Origin: Actinomycetota bacterium
GTDB taxonomy: Bacteria > Actinomycetota > Actinomycetes > Nanopelagicales > Nanopelagicaceae
Length of the DNA: 64,000 nt
Direction: 5' to 3'
NCBI GenBank assembly: GCA_009699205.1
Contig: WLOP01000001.1
Coordinates: forward strand, 164,232-228,231
Shown here: positions 15,917 to 24,324 of the stretch, in pieces
Numbering within the stretch: the stretch's first letter is position 1
How the letters are laid out: every line of letters begins with the position of its first letter
Notes under the pieces: model-generated
Databases searched by the model: none
Told to the model about the DNA's origin: nothing
The model's input: only the letters and a program-made list of their open reading frames with translations
Position numbers and translations under genes: made by a program

Positions 15917-16897
15917 GTGACACATCTCCCAAATACTCCACGTTTGGAGTTATTAGGCGGGGAAATTGGCATCCTTCTCCTGAATTCCTTTCCTGGAGCC
16001 AACTCCTGGGCCCACTCTCTCCACTCTGCGGGATATAGCGTTCTCGCACCAAATTTAAATCTGTCGCCTCTTACTTGGGATCACATTGACGCACGTGCAT
16101 GGCAAGAGAAAATCAGCGAAGCTAAGGAAGCCTTTACATTTCTTCAAACTCGCTGTCAGAAGATTTTTCTCGCAGGGTTTGATTCTGACGGTTCGGTCGC
16201 ATTGAAATTAGCCATCACTTTGGAAAACCAGATTGAAGGGCTAATACTGATCGAAACTTCATTGCCCCCAGAACGACGAGTATTCAAAAAATGGGGAAAA
16301 ATAGATGAAGAACTCTTACTGATTGAACAACCCCTGCTCTTGCTATATTGCGAGAAGGAGCGGGATAACAATCAAGACGATTCAATATTTATTGCCGACG
16401 AAGTTTCATCGCCATTTATTCGAGAAATTATCCTTGAGGAATCTTTTCATACATCCAAGGAAAGTCATGACGGCCCTCTTTTGGTAGAGGAATCCATTGC
16501 TTTTATTAGCGAGATTTCTAGCGGAGTGTGGATTAACGATATAAATGATGACGATGATTCAGATTTGATTGACGCTGAATTTGCATCAATCGTCGCTGGT
16601 CTTTCGCTTGATGAATCAACACCTTCCACATACCTCGATGAACTTGATCTCGAAGATCCCGATGAGCATTTCACGCGTCCAAACCCACGACTCGAGCCGA
16701 TCGCCGATAAGGGCGAAAGGAATGCAATCTTTGCAATGATCGCTGGGCCTATGTATGCAGTTGGAGCGGCGATTTTCTCCTTCGATCCATTTGGGATTGA
16801 ACCCTGGCCCGGAGTGATTGCATTTTTTGCAGGGCTCTTTACTTTTCTTTATAAACTCCGCGATGACTTCCTGGATGACGACGGGGCGATACTTTAA
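15917..16897 (+). CDS. Membrane-anchored alpha/beta-hydrolase relative with Asp in the nucleophile position
   Basis: The 326-residue protein starts like a carboxylesterase: GILLLNSFPGANSWAH near residue 18, and IFLAGFDSDGSVALKLA at 83-99, where esterases have AGLSMGG. The usual nucleophile Ser is Asp89. A His in the usual late position (SFHTSKE, H178) remains. A very acidic linker follows (about 205-265, with repeated Asp and Glu), then two membrane helices near the C-terminus (about 272-312). The start is GTG. It may be an Asp-nucleophile enzyme or an inactive relative; I cannot assign a function. Confidence 0.8.
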   Translation: MTHLPNTPRLELLGGEIGILLLNSFPGANSWAHSLHSAGYSVLAPNLNLSPLTWDHIDARAWQEKISEAKEAFTFLQTRCQKIFLAGFDSDGSVALKLAITLENQIEGLILIETSLPPERRVFKKWGKIDEELLLIEQPLLLLYCEKERDNNQDDSIFIADEVSSPFIREIILEESFHTSKESHDGPLLVEESIAFISEISSGVWINDINDDDDSDLIDAEFASIVAGLSLDESTPSTYLDELDLEDPDEHFTRPNPRLEPIADKGERNAIFAMIAGPMYAVGAAIFSFDPFGIEPWPGVIAFFAGLFTFLYKLRDDFLDDDGAIL

Positions 16898-17838
16898 TTT
16901 CTTGCTAAATCTGCAGCGCCGATAAGTCCAGCTTGATTACCGAGTTGCGCCGGGACAATTCTTGGCGAAGGGTGTTTGCCGACAAAGGGCATGTAGCGTT
17001 CAACTGCCGCGCGAGTTGGCTCTAGCAAAATCTCACCTGCATCAATTACCCCGCCACCTACGACAACGCATGCAGGATCAAAGAGAACTGCCAAAGAAGC
17101 GATTCCAGCACCTAACCATTGTGCGGTCGTATTGAAAGCCGCTAAGGCCACCGCATCTCCTGCACGCGCGCCATCGGTAATGTGTTGGCCAGAGAGCCCT
17201 TCGATAGTTCCATCTCCAAGAGCTAAAAGATTGCGTGCCATTTCAGGAGAAGCGCTGATTGCTTCACGGGCATGACGTAAAAGCGCATTGCCCGAGGCAT
17301 ATTGCTCGAAACATCCACGGGCACCGCAGCCGCAAAGGTGTCCTTCAGGAACTACGCGCATATGTCCAAACTCTGCAGCGATTCCAAATGCTCCACGATG
17401 AAGGTGCCCGTCAATGACAATTCCCCCACCAATACCTGTACCAACTGTAAGCATCATCATCTGCGTTTCATTGCAACCAGCACCAAATTTCGCTTCGCCC
17501 CAAGCAGCGGCATTTGCGTCATTTTCGATAACTACTGGCAGGCCAATGAGTGAACTCAATTCATGATCGAGATCTACACCGTTCCAATCGGCAATATTTG
17601 GAGTGGCGAGCATCGTTCTGCGATCAGAAGAGACGAATCCCGCAGCAGAGATCCCGACGGAAGAAGCTGAAAAATCTGCAAGGAGTTCGTGCGCGACTTC
17701 AGCAATAACGCTAGTCAGAACTTTTCCACCTTGGCGTGGAGTATCACGTCTTGCTTGAGCAAGAATATTTCCTTGAGTATCGACAACGCCGCCAAGAACT
17801 TTCGTTCCTCCGACATCGATTCCGATAGAAAAAGACAT
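16894..17838 (-). CDS. ROK-family sugar kinase, glucokinase-like
   Basis: The 314-residue kinase has the N-terminal phosphate-binding IGIDVGGTKVLGGVVD, the sugar-binding IENDANAAAWGE near residue 113, and the adenosine-site VGTGIGGGIV near 135. The ROK zinc motif is GHLCGCGARGCFEQYASG near 166-183, with one His and three Cys. A kinase of this length without a DNA-binding domain is a sugar kinase, probably glucokinase, as in the equivalent actinobacterial cluster. Its start follows the SRPBCC gene without a gap. Confidence 0.9.
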   Translation of the reverse strand: MSFSIGIDVGGTKVLGGVVDTQGNILAQARRDTPRQGGKVLTSVIAEVAHELLADFSASSVGISAAGFVSSDRRTMLATPNIADWNGVDLDHELSSLIGLPVVIENDANAAAWGEAKFGAGCNETQMMMLTVGTGIGGGIVIDGHLHRGAFGIAAEFGHMRVVPEGHLCGCGARGCFEQYASGNALLRHAREAISASPEMARNLLALGDGTIEGLSGQHITDGARAGDAVALAAFNTTAQWLGAGIASLAVLFDPACVVVGGGVIDAGEILLEPTRAAVERYMPFVGKHPSPRIVPAQLGNQAGLIGAADLARN

Positions 17839-18276
17839 CTATGCTTCCGCGTGAGCTTTCAATTGTTCAAGCGCTAAATCAATAGTTGATTGTTCAGCCT
17901 TCTTGCGCATCATCGCAGGCACAGGCATCGAGAGCGCAACAGTAAGTTCGTAGGTAACCGTTGTTGTATCTTCATCATCGCTCTCGATGATGTATGCGCC
18001 GTCCATCTCTGTTAAAAGGTCAGCATCTGCGAGTGAAAACTCAAGGCGGTTCGGAGCGTTCGTCCAGTCATAATCCAAAGTGACGCGATCTTTTAGCGCC
18101 CCTGCATCAATAGTGAGTTTGGCCGACGAGACTCGACCTTGTCCGTCGCTACTGAGTACCTCAGCCTTCTTGATTGAGGTGGACCATAATGGATAGTTGC
18201 CTATATCGAAGAGAATCTCCTGGACTCTTGCCACGGGAGCTTCGATTGTTATCTTTGCGTTCGAAATATCAGCCAT
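17839..18276 (-). CDS. SRPBCC-fold (START/Bet v1-like) lipid-binding family protein
   Basis: The 145-residue protein begins MADISNAKITIEAPVARVQEILFDIGNYPLWSTSI, the typical first strand and helix of actinobacterial SRPBCC proteins, and ends in the long closing helix MRKKAEQSTIDLALEQLKAHAE. The fold holds a hydrophobic ligand. I choose the ATG at 18276 because TAATCT lies 7 bases upstream; longer versions would run into the divergent ligase gene. The same gene sits beside FadD15 and glucokinase in other actinobacteria. The ligand is unknown. Confidence 0.88.
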   Translation of the reverse strand: MADISNAKITIEAPVARVQEILFDIGNYPLWSTSIKKAEVLSSDGQGRVSSAKLTIDAGALKDRVTLDYDWTNAPNRLEFSLADADLLTEMDGAYIIESDDEDTTTVTYELTVALSMPVPAMMRKKAEQSTIDLALEQLKAHAEA

Positions 18277-18283
18277 GGTCGCA

Positions 18284-18289
18284 AGATTA
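18284..18289 (-). promoter_or_regulatory. -10 element of the SRPBCC-glucokinase unit (leaderless start)
   Basis: TAATCT on the minus strand, 7 bases before the ATG at 18276. It is back to back with the promoter of the acyl-CoA ligase. Confidence 0.6.
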
Positions 18290-18317
18290 CCCCCTCCCCT
18301 TTGCTCCGAGGAACCGC

Positions 18318-18323
18318 TACCGT
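18318..18323 (+). promoter_or_regulatory. -10 element of the acyl-CoA ligase gene (leaderless start)
   Basis: TACCGT followed by 7 bases and the ATG at 18331. The same hexamer precedes the reductase gene at 23815. Confidence 0.55.
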
Positions 18324-18330
18324 TGCGCCC

Positions 18331-20118
18331 ATGAACGAAGTGACCATACCCGCACTTGTACCCGCGGCCACGGCCGGTAACCTCACAAATTTGATTGCAG
18401 AGCGCGCATGGTTTGAACCAGAGCGCATCATGCTCTCTCGCCCATTGGGTGATGGCTGGCAACCAGTTTCGGCTCGTGAATTCGAAGCAGAAGTTCGAGC
18501 TAGCGCCAAAGGTTTAATAGCAGCAGGAATCCAGATAGGCGATCGTGTAGCGATCATGGCTCGCACTCGCTACGAATGGACCATTCTTGATTTTGCGATT
18601 TGGTTTGCCGGCGGGTGCGTTGTCCCGATTTTTGAAACTTCTTCCGCCGAACAAGTTCAATGGATTTTAGATGACTCTGGAGCGGTGGGCTTAATTGTCG
18701 AAACTCCTGCGCATCGTGAATTGGTTTCGCCCATTCTTCCAGCGCATACAAAACATGTGTGGACTATCACCGACGATGTCTTGCACACGTTGGCTACAAC
18801 TGGCGCGCATATTTCGGATGATGAAATTGACCGCCGTCGCAACTCCTTAGTGCCAGATACTTTGGCAACTTTGATTTATACCTCGGGAACTACCGGCAAG
18901 CCAAAAGGCGTACAGCTCACTCACGGCAATTTCCTTTCAGAGTGCGGCAATGTTGTTCAAGGTGCATCGGATCTATTTCTCAAACCAGGTGGATCAACAC
19001 TTCTATTCCTACCTGTGGCTCACGTATTTGGTCGCATGGTCCAAATCGGAGCGATTCATGCTGGGCTACATATGGCGCACTGCAGCGATCCTGCTGGCCG
19101 TCTTCCCATTGACTTAGCGTCATTTAAACCAACATTCGTACTTGCTGTGCCCCGGATATTTGAAAAGATTTACAACGGCGCCGAAGCTCGAGCAGAAGCA
19201 GCTGGAAAAGGAAATATTTTTCGCAAAGCCGCTGGTGTAGCAATTGCTTATAGCGAGGCGATGGATCAAAAACGCATTCCTCTGGGATTGCGTATCAAGC
19301 ACGCGCTTTTTGACAAACTAGTTTTCGTAAAAATACGAACCGGTATGGGCGGAAATGTCGAGGCAGCAATTTCTGGCGGTGCCCCACTTGGCGCGCGCTT
19401 AGGACATTTCTATCGCGGTGCAGGAATCCGCATCCTCGAAGGTTATGGACTCACTGAAACTACTGCAGGAGCAACACTTAATTTAACAACCCACCACCGC
19501 GTCGGTTCTGTAGGGCGCCCCATACCCGGTAACTCCATCGCTATCGCTGATGATGGCGAAGTGCTCATTAGAGGGCCAATCGTTATGCGTGGCTACTGGC
19601 AGAACGACGCAGCGAACGCTGAAGTATTCAATGGCGAACGTTGGTTTAAATCTGGCGATCTCGGACGTATCGATGAAGATGGATTCCTTTATATCGTTGG
19701 CCGAAAGAAGGAACTCATTGTTACCTCCGGTGGCAAGAACGTCGCTCCTGCTGTGCTTGAAGATCGATTGAGAGCACATCCGCTTGTGAGCCAATGCATG
19801 GTCGTTGGTGACAACAAACCATTTATTGCAGCGTTAGTAACTATCGATGCTGATGCATTGAAATCTTGGATTACCGTTAATAAAAAAGATGGAGCCACGG
19901 TCGCTTCCCTTACTCATGATCCAGACCTCATCGCTGTCATCCAAACTGGAGTAGACGAAGCTAATAAAGCTGTAAGCAAGGCAGAATCAATTCGGAAATT
20001 CCAAATCTTGCCCGTGGATTGGACCATCGCTGGAGGTCAGCTCACTGCCAAGCTTTCCATCAAGCGCCATGTCGTATCGCAGCAATTCGCTTCTGACATA
20101 GAGGCGCTCTACAACTAG
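18331..20118 (+). CDS. Long-chain fatty-acid-CoA ligase (FadD15 type)
   Basis: The 595-residue enzyme is an ANL-superfamily ligase that activates long-chain fatty acids to acyl-CoA through an acyl-AMP. The AMP-binding P-loop YTSGTTGKPKGVQLTHG lies near residue 190. It is followed by LPVAHVFGRM, GYGLTETTAG near 385, and the hinge GDLGRIDEDGFLYIVGRKKELIVTSGGKNV near 455. The C-terminal domain ends with LTAKLSIKRHVV. The ATG at 18331 is chosen for its leaderless promoter. It is followed after 8 bases by a two-component pair, so lipid activation and signalling may be co-expressed. Confidence 0.93.
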   Translation: MNEVTIPALVPAATAGNLTNLIAERAWFEPERIMLSRPLGDGWQPVSAREFEAEVRASAKGLIAAGIQIGDRVAIMARTRYEWTILDFAIWFAGGCVVPIFETSSAEQVQWILDDSGAVGLIVETPAHRELVSPILPAHTKHVWTITDDVLHTLATTGAHISDDEIDRRRNSLVPDTLATLIYTSGTTGKPKGVQLTHGNFLSECGNVVQGASDLFLKPGGSTLLFLPVAHVFGRMVQIGAIHAGLHMAHCSDPAGRLPIDLASFKPTFVLAVPRIFEKIYNGAEARAEAAGKGNIFRKAAGVAIAYSEAMDQKRIPLGLRIKHALFDKLVFVKIRTGMGGNVEAAISGGAPLGARLGHFYRGAGIRILEGYGLTETTAGATLNLTTHHRVGSVGRPIPGNSIAIADDGEVLIRGPIVMRGYWQNDAANAEVFNGERWFKSGDLGRIDEDGFLYIVGRKKELIVTSGGKNVAPAVLEDRLRAHPLVSQCMVVGDNKPFIAALVTIDADALKSWITVNKKDGATVASLTHDPDLIAVIQTGVDEANKAVSKAESIRKFQILPVDWTIAGGQLTAKLSIKRHVVSQQFASDIEALYN

Positions 20119-20126
20119 AGCCAACC

Positions 20127-20702
20127 ATGACCAGCCGCGAGCGAATCCATCTGGCGCAAGAGCTTCACGATGGAATCGCTCAAGATCTGGTTGGCGTTGC
20201 TTACTCTTTAGATTTGTTAATTGCTGCTACGAACACGCCAGCAGAAACAAGGGTAGAGCTAAGGACGCTCCGTTTTAGGATCTCTGCCTTAATCGAAAAA
20301 GTTCGGGAAGAAATGTTCAACTTACGTTCCCAAGACTCTGTGTCTTTGGCCAGGAAGATTCGTATTGTTCTCAGCACTCTTGAAGGCAGTCTACGGGTCG
20401 ACGAGAAAATTGAAGAGGTAGACCTTCCCGAGGAAAGCGCCCAAGAAGTTTTCAGAATCGCCACTGAATTGATTCGCAATGTGGTTTCGCATTCGCAAGC
20501 GACCATTCTCACCGTAGAACTTTCGCAAAATGCGCAATCAGTTCTACTAGTTATCTCGGATGACGGTATCGGTGGCATCAATCACGAGACTTATGGTTAT
20601 GGGATCACTGGAGTACAAGAGCGAGTCAAAAGCATTGATGGTTTTCTGAGTTGGGATTCGAACGAATCCGGCACGACTATTCGAATCAGCTTTCCGAATT
20701 AA
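20127..20702 (+). CDS. Sensor-less histidine kinase, NarL/DesK type
   Basis: The 191-residue protein starts directly with the dimerisation and phosphoacceptor helix: ELHDGIAQDLVGVAYSL, with the phosphorylated His at about residue 14. It then has an ATPase domain: IRNVVSHSQATILTVEL (N box), SDDGIGGIN, and GYGITGVQERVKSIDG. No membrane helix, PAS or GAF domain is present, so it must be soluble and take its signal from another protein or ligand. It lies 8 bases after the acyl-CoA ligase and 14 before its response regulator. Confidence 0.9.
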   Translation: MTSRERIHLAQELHDGIAQDLVGVAYSLDLLIAATNTPAETRVELRTLRFRISALIEKVREEMFNLRSQDSVSLARKIRIVLSTLEGSLRVDEKIEEVDLPEESAQEVFRIATELIRNVVSHSQATILTVELSQNAQSVLLVISDDGIGGINHETYGYGITGVQERVKSIDGFLSWDSNESGTTIRISFPN

Positions 20703-20716
20703 GGTAAATAAATCTC

Positions 20717-21340
20717 ATGGACGAATCAAAAATATCCATTCTTGTTATCGATGATCATCAAGTGGTGCGAGAAGGATTGAAGAAAGCGCTAGAGGGCGCA
20801 GGATTCTCTGTTGTGGGAGAGGCGGCTAGTAAACACGAAGCTTTCGCTCAGATTGCACATAAGAATCCTCAAGTGATCATTGTTGATTTAAGGCTACCTG
20901 ACGGAAGCGGATTGGAAATTGTCACCTGGGCTCGAGAAATTTCCCCCACCCTTGGGATAGTTGTACTCACTCTTCAAGATGAAGATTCTTTCCTTTTGGC
21001 AGCTTTGCAGGCGGGTGCGAGTGCTTTCGTAGTGAAAAGCGCTCCACTTTCAGATGTGATCGCTGCAGTCTCACACTCCTTCTTGTCTCCATCGAGTTTT
21101 ACCGCCAAGGGTCTGGGTTCCGCAATTAAAAGACGCAAAGAGGGTTTCAAGGTCACTAACCGAGAACTCCAAGTTCTCGCATTATTGCCACAGGGCAAAA
21201 GTTCAGCATTGATTGCGCAAGAACTTTTTATTAGCGAAACGACAGTGAAAACGCATCTAGCTTCAATTTACCGAAAATTGAATGTAGCCAATCGTACCGA
21301 AGCTGTTGTCATTGCTCTAAAACATGGTTTAGTTACTTAG
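20717..21340 (+). CDS. NarL-family response regulator
   Basis: The 207-residue regulator has a receiver domain with the acid pair in VIDDHQVVREGLK, the phosphoacceptor Asp in VIIVDLRLPDGSG (about 57), and Lys in AFVVKSAP. A LuxR-type DNA-binding domain follows (about 142-205: TNRELQVLALLPQGKSSALIAQELFISETTVKTHLASIYRKL). It is clearly the partner of the kinase just before it. Its targets are unknown; the neighbouring lipid and cell-wall genes are candidates. Its stop overlaps the convergent glycosyltransferase by 8 bases. Confidence 0.93.
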   Translation: MDESKISILVIDDHQVVREGLKKALEGAGFSVVGEAASKHEAFAQIAHKNPQVIIVDLRLPDGSGLEIVTWAREISPTLGIVVLTLQDEDSFLLAALQAGASAFVVKSAPLSDVIAAVSHSFLSPSSFTAKGLGSAIKRRKEGFKVTNRELQVLALLPQGKSSALIAQELFISETTVKTHLASIYRKLNVANRTEAVVIALKHGLVT

Positions 21341-22475
21341 CAAGAAGCGCTTTGGAAAATTCATTTGCCCACAAATCCCAGGACCAGTCACGTTCGATCC
21401 ACTCCCGCCCAGCAATTCCCATTGCAATTGCCAATTGAGGATTTTCCAAAAGCTTGACGCAAGCTTGGGCAATTGCTGAAGTATTTACGCCATCTACAAC
21501 AAAGCCAGTTTCACCTTCCAGCACAGCATCAGGTGCTCCCCCAGAATTCCCGGCGACGACAGGTAGCCCACATGCACTGGCCTCTAGGTAAACAATCCCA
21601 AGGCCCTCAACTTCTAATCCATTAAATCGTGAACGAGACGGCATTGCAAAGATGTCACCAGCAGATATATATCTTGGAAGTTCCTCGTATTTAATCCGCC
21701 CTTTAAAAGTAATTGCGTCCTCTACATTGCACTCTTTCGCTAGAGATTCAAGTTTCTGACGATACGGTCCTTCACCGATCAGGAGAAGGTGCACATTGGG
21801 TATCGATTGACGAATAATAGGTAAAGCACGAATAAGAAAATCTTGTCCTTTACGATGGACCAAACGCCCAACAGAAACAATCACTTTCTTATCTGTTAAA
21901 CCCAATGAACTCCTAATTTCGCGAGAATCTGCAGAAGGAGAGAAATGTGAGGTATCAATGCCCGGGGCGATTCTCACCATCGCAGCCCTAGCGTGCGCCG
22001 TTAAAGTCGGCGCGATTGCTGATTGCGTGAAATCCCCTAAGTAGGTCATCACATCAATGAATTTTCCTACCCGACGAAGCGCCCAAGAAAATGGGAAAAT
22101 TCGCGCCCACCAAACCTCATGACCATGCGTTAAAGCGAGAATACGCTGCACTCCGGCTCGGCGTAGAGAAGGTGCCAGCAAACCCAAAGGAACCGCCGCC
22201 CCAAAACAAGCTCTCTTTATCTGGCGCTCCTGCACAACTTTGCGCACTTTGCGGGCGACAAATGGAGTGGGCAAAAGAATTCTTGTTCGGTCGCGAATAA
22301 CTTCTACTCCAAAATCGCTCTTCCACGCCGCATCGTATTGCCTTGTATCTCCTTGCGAGGATGTGTACACGATGACGCTATCGCGCTTTTGACGTTCGAT
22401 CAGGCCCATAAGAAAGGTTTCTATCCCACCTGCACGTGGACCAAAGTCATTAGTGATAAAAAGAACTTTCTCCAC
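21333..22475 (-). CDS. pimB: GT4 glycosyltransferase, PimB'-like
   Basis: The 380-residue GT-B enzyme starts VEKVLFITNDFGPRAGGIETF. It has VSVGRLVHRKGQDFLIRALP near 200 for the phosphates of the sugar nucleotide and the EVEGLGIVYLEASACGLPVVAGNSGGAPDAV block near 290, with the EX7E-like pair. Position between FadD15-type ligase and NlpC/P60 genes equals that of the mycobacterial alpha-1,6-mannosyltransferase PimB', which adds the second mannose to phosphatidylinositol. I choose the GTG at 22475, one base after the upstream stop. An overlapping ATG at 22508 is possible; neither has a strong ribosome site. Confidence 0.85.
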   Translation of the reverse strand: MEKVLFITNDFGPRAGGIETFLMGLIERQKRDSVIVYTSSQGDTRQYDAAWKSDFGVEVIRDRTRILLPTPFVARKVRKVVQERQIKRACFGAAVPLGLLAPSLRRAGVQRILALTHGHEVWWARIFPFSWALRRVGKFIDVMTYLGDFTQSAIAPTLTAHARAAMVRIAPGIDTSHFSPSADSREIRSSLGLTDKKVIVSVGRLVHRKGQDFLIRALPIIRQSIPNVHLLLIGEGPYRQKLESLAKECNVEDAITFKGRIKYEELPRYISAGDIFAMPSRSRFNGLEVEGLGIVYLEASACGLPVVAGNSGGAPDAVLEGETGFVVDGVNTSAIAQACVKLLENPQLAIAMGIAGREWIERDWSWDLWANEFSKALLAK

Positions 22476-22476
22476 T

Positions 22477-23502
22477 TTAGAAACGTCGCGCAGCCACGAA
22501 TCGTTCATTTCCGAACCATGACGAAAACGAATCCACTTTAACTCGCGCACCTGTGTGCGGTGCGTTCACCATGCGATGATTTCCTAAATAGATTCCGACA
22601 TGGCCAATCGGATTGCCAAAGAAGACTAAATCTCCAGGTTTCAGCGCATTTAATGGAACATACTTTCCGTAACGCGCTTGAGCTGCGGCAGAGTGAGGCA
22701 TGGAGACACCAGCCTTTTGGTAAGCACGCATCGTCAAACCTGAGCAATCCCAATAAACCATACCGGCGGCACCAAAAACGTACCAATCTCCTATCTGAGC
22801 TAATGCAAATTTCAAGGCAACACCGGCACGACCAGAAATTCCTGAAGCAGATTTAGCAAATTTCAAGGACGATGCGTGATCGGCGTTCTCTTTCATCAGG
22901 GCCAACTTAGCCAATCGTGCACGATCTGATTTCTTTAATTTAGTTAGCAAAATTTCCGCTGCCTTGAGTTTGTATTGCGCGGTAGCAAGTTGCTTTGTGA
23001 TTCGCGCCTGTGCTGCAGCAACAAGAGCTAATTTGTCGTTAACTGTGAGAGTTGTTGCGTTGAGTCGTTGTTGAGCTGCGGCATATCGATGTAGTTGTAA
23101 AGATTTGCGTCGTGTGAGGGCGTCTAGAGAACCAGCTGCTGACAGATAGAGTGTCGGGTCAGCGGAGAAGAGGAGCTCTAGGCTTTGACTCAATCCTCCA
23201 GATTTATACTGTTCGATCGCTATAGCGCCGAGTGAAGCTTTGAGTTTGGCCACGGTAGAACCTTGTACCGCCGCTTCCTGCTTCACGCTCACGAGAGTCT
23301 TGCTGAGGTTGGCTAATTCAACTTTGGCAGATTGGGCCCCTTCCGCTGCAGAAGCTGCCTCTTCCTGCAAGAGTTGAACCTGCACCTGCACGTCAGCAAG
23401 GGAGGGCGCGGCCACGGCCACCGGCGGTGCTAGCAATAACGGGAGCGCTAAAAGCCCGACGGTAAGCCAGGGAAGGATGCGCCTACCCAGAGCAAATTTC
23501 AT
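22477..23502 (-). CDS. Secreted NlpC/P60 peptidoglycan endopeptidase with coiled-coil domain
   Basis: The 341-residue protein has a signal peptide (GRRILPWLTVGLLALPLLLAPPVAVAAP), then a long helical coiled-coil domain (about 35-205). The C-terminal NlpC/P60 domain (about 225-341) has the catalytic Cys in VYWDCSGLTMRAY and His in GHVGIYLG. Such enzymes cut peptide stems of peptidoglycan and resemble mycobacterial Rip-type hydrolases; the coiled coil often keeps them in check or links them to FtsEX-like partners. The ATG lies 6 bases after a TAGCCT -10 element. It is the first gene of a unit with the mannosyltransferase. Confidence 0.92.
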   Translation of the reverse strand: MKFALGRRILPWLTVGLLALPLLLAPPVAVAAPSLADVQVQVQLLQEEAASAAEGAQSAKVELANLSKTLVSVKQEAAVQGSTVAKLKASLGAIAIEQYKSGGLSQSLELLFSADPTLYLSAAGSLDALTRRKSLQLHRYAAAQQRLNATTLTVNDKLALVAAAQARITKQLATAQYKLKAAEILLTKLKKSDRARLAKLALMKENADHASSLKFAKSASGISGRAGVALKFALAQIGDWYVFGAAGMVYWDCSGLTMRAYQKAGVSMPHSAAAQARYGKYVPLNALKPGDLVFFGNPIGHVGIYLGNHRMVNAPHTGARVKVDSFSSWFGNERFVAARRF

Positions 23503-23508
23503 CTCGTT

Positions 23509-23514
23509 AGGCTA
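23509..23514 (-). promoter_or_regulatory. -10 element of the NlpC/P60 gene (leaderless start)
   Basis: TAGCCT on the minus strand, 6 bases before the ATG at 23502. Confidence 0.65.
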
Positions 23515-23565
23515 ACGGGCTTTATAGGCAGAGCTCAACCTAAACGTGCGCCTAAATCCTGCGAA

Positions 23566-23748
23566 TTATCCCGAAGAGGCCTCGATAAAGCGTAATGGTG
23601 GGCTCATTCCGCTCTCTGAGAGTAGATGGAGGGCGCGTTGGGTCTCGGGTGAGATATCAGGCGTTGCTGGGGCCTCGAGGAAGGCGCTTACTACGCACTC
23701 ACCACAGGCGAGATTGCGCATGAGGCATGTGTTGCAATCAATGATCAT
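23566..23748 (-). CDS. Small protein with two CxxC motifs
   Basis: The 60-residue protein starts MIIDCNTCLMRNLACGECVV: C5, C8, C15 and C18 could bind zinc or a cluster. Similar short proteins (DC-x2-C ... AC-x2-CVV) occur widely in actinobacteria near NlpC/P60 genes, as I recall. The ATG is supported by a TAATCT -10 element exactly 6 bases upstream. Function is unknown. Confidence 0.78.
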   Translation of the reverse strand: MIIDCNTCLMRNLACGECVVSAFLEAPATPDISPETQRALHLLSESGMSPPLRFIEASSG

Positions 23749-23754
23749 ATAAAT

Positions 23755-23760
23755 AGATTA
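23755..23760 (-). promoter_or_regulatory. -10 element of the CxxC small protein (leaderless start)
   Basis: TAATCT on the minus strand, 6 bases before the ATG at 23748. Confidence 0.6.
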
Positions 23761-23802
23761 AGGCCAGCTACTGACATTTTCATTGACTTCGCCTTGCCTT
23801 GT

Positions 23803-23808
23803 TACCGT
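23803..23808 (+). promoter_or_regulatory. -10 element of the RibD-like reductase gene (leaderless start)
   Basis: TACCGT, 6 bases before the ATG at 23815. Confidence 0.5.
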
Positions 23809-23814
23809 GTACTC

Positions 23815-24324
23815 ATGGGAGTTACCGCCACCTTAGTTCTGGGTCGCGATGGATCCACCTCCTTTGAAGGTTCCAGCGGCGCAATCTCGACTACCGATGA
23901 CCGCCTGCAATTTCTGGCTCGTCGCCGTGGCGTTAATTGCATCCTCGTCGGTGGTGAAAGTGCCCGTCAAGAGCCGTACACCACTTCCCCGGTAGCCCTT
24001 GTCATCGTTTCACGCAGCCGACCAAAAATTTTAGATAAGAACCCCTTAGCCCATTGGTGGGATCTACCGCCAGCGCAATCGCTAAAAAAAGCTATCAACG
24101 AATTTGGTTCTGAAATATTGCTCGAAGGTGGCGCAAACTTCTTGCGCACCTTTCTGGAATTAGGCCTGGTAGATGTACTAGAACTTAGCGTCACAGATTT
24201 CACTGGTGGCGATGGAAAGATTTCCATCGAAGGCTTGCTCAATAATTTCGCAGATGTAAAAGAATCTAAATCAGGCACAACAACTTTCTTTCACTGTACT
24301 AATCCCGTTAACCAGCGGAAATAA
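23815..24324 (+). CDS. RibD C-terminal/DHFR-like reductase
   Basis: The 169-residue protein has the fold of the reductase half of RibD: MGVTATLVLGRDGSTSFEGSSGAISTTDDRLQFLARRRGVNCILVGGESAR at the N-terminus, and ILLEGGANFLRTFLELGLVDVLELSVTDFTGG near 110-140. No deaminase domain is present. Enzymes of this family reduce a pyrimidine or pterin-like compound with NADPH; a role in riboflavin synthesis is possible but not certain. The ATG at 23815 fits the leaderless promoter better than an earlier start at 23794. It overlaps the convergent transporter gene by 17 bases. Confidence 0.82.
   Translation: MGVTATLVLGRDGSTSFEGSSGAISTTDDRLQFLARRRGVNCILVGGESARQEPYTTSPVALVIVSRSRPKILDKNPLAHWWDLPPAQSLKKAINEFGSEILLEGGANFLRTFLELGLVDVLELSVTDFTGGDGKISIEGLLNNFADVKESKSGTTTFFHCTNPVNQRK

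Noticed and set aside
20645..20665. GATTCGAACGAATCC, like a tRNA T-loop
   Set aside because: It lies inside the histidine kinase C-terminal coding sequence and no acceptor or anticodon stems can be built around it.
22476..22508. Earlier ATG (22508) as the sure start of the mannosyltransferase
   Set aside because: It overlaps the upstream gene by 32 bases and has no ribosome site; the GTG at 22475 gives the usual N-terminus, but the choice stays open.
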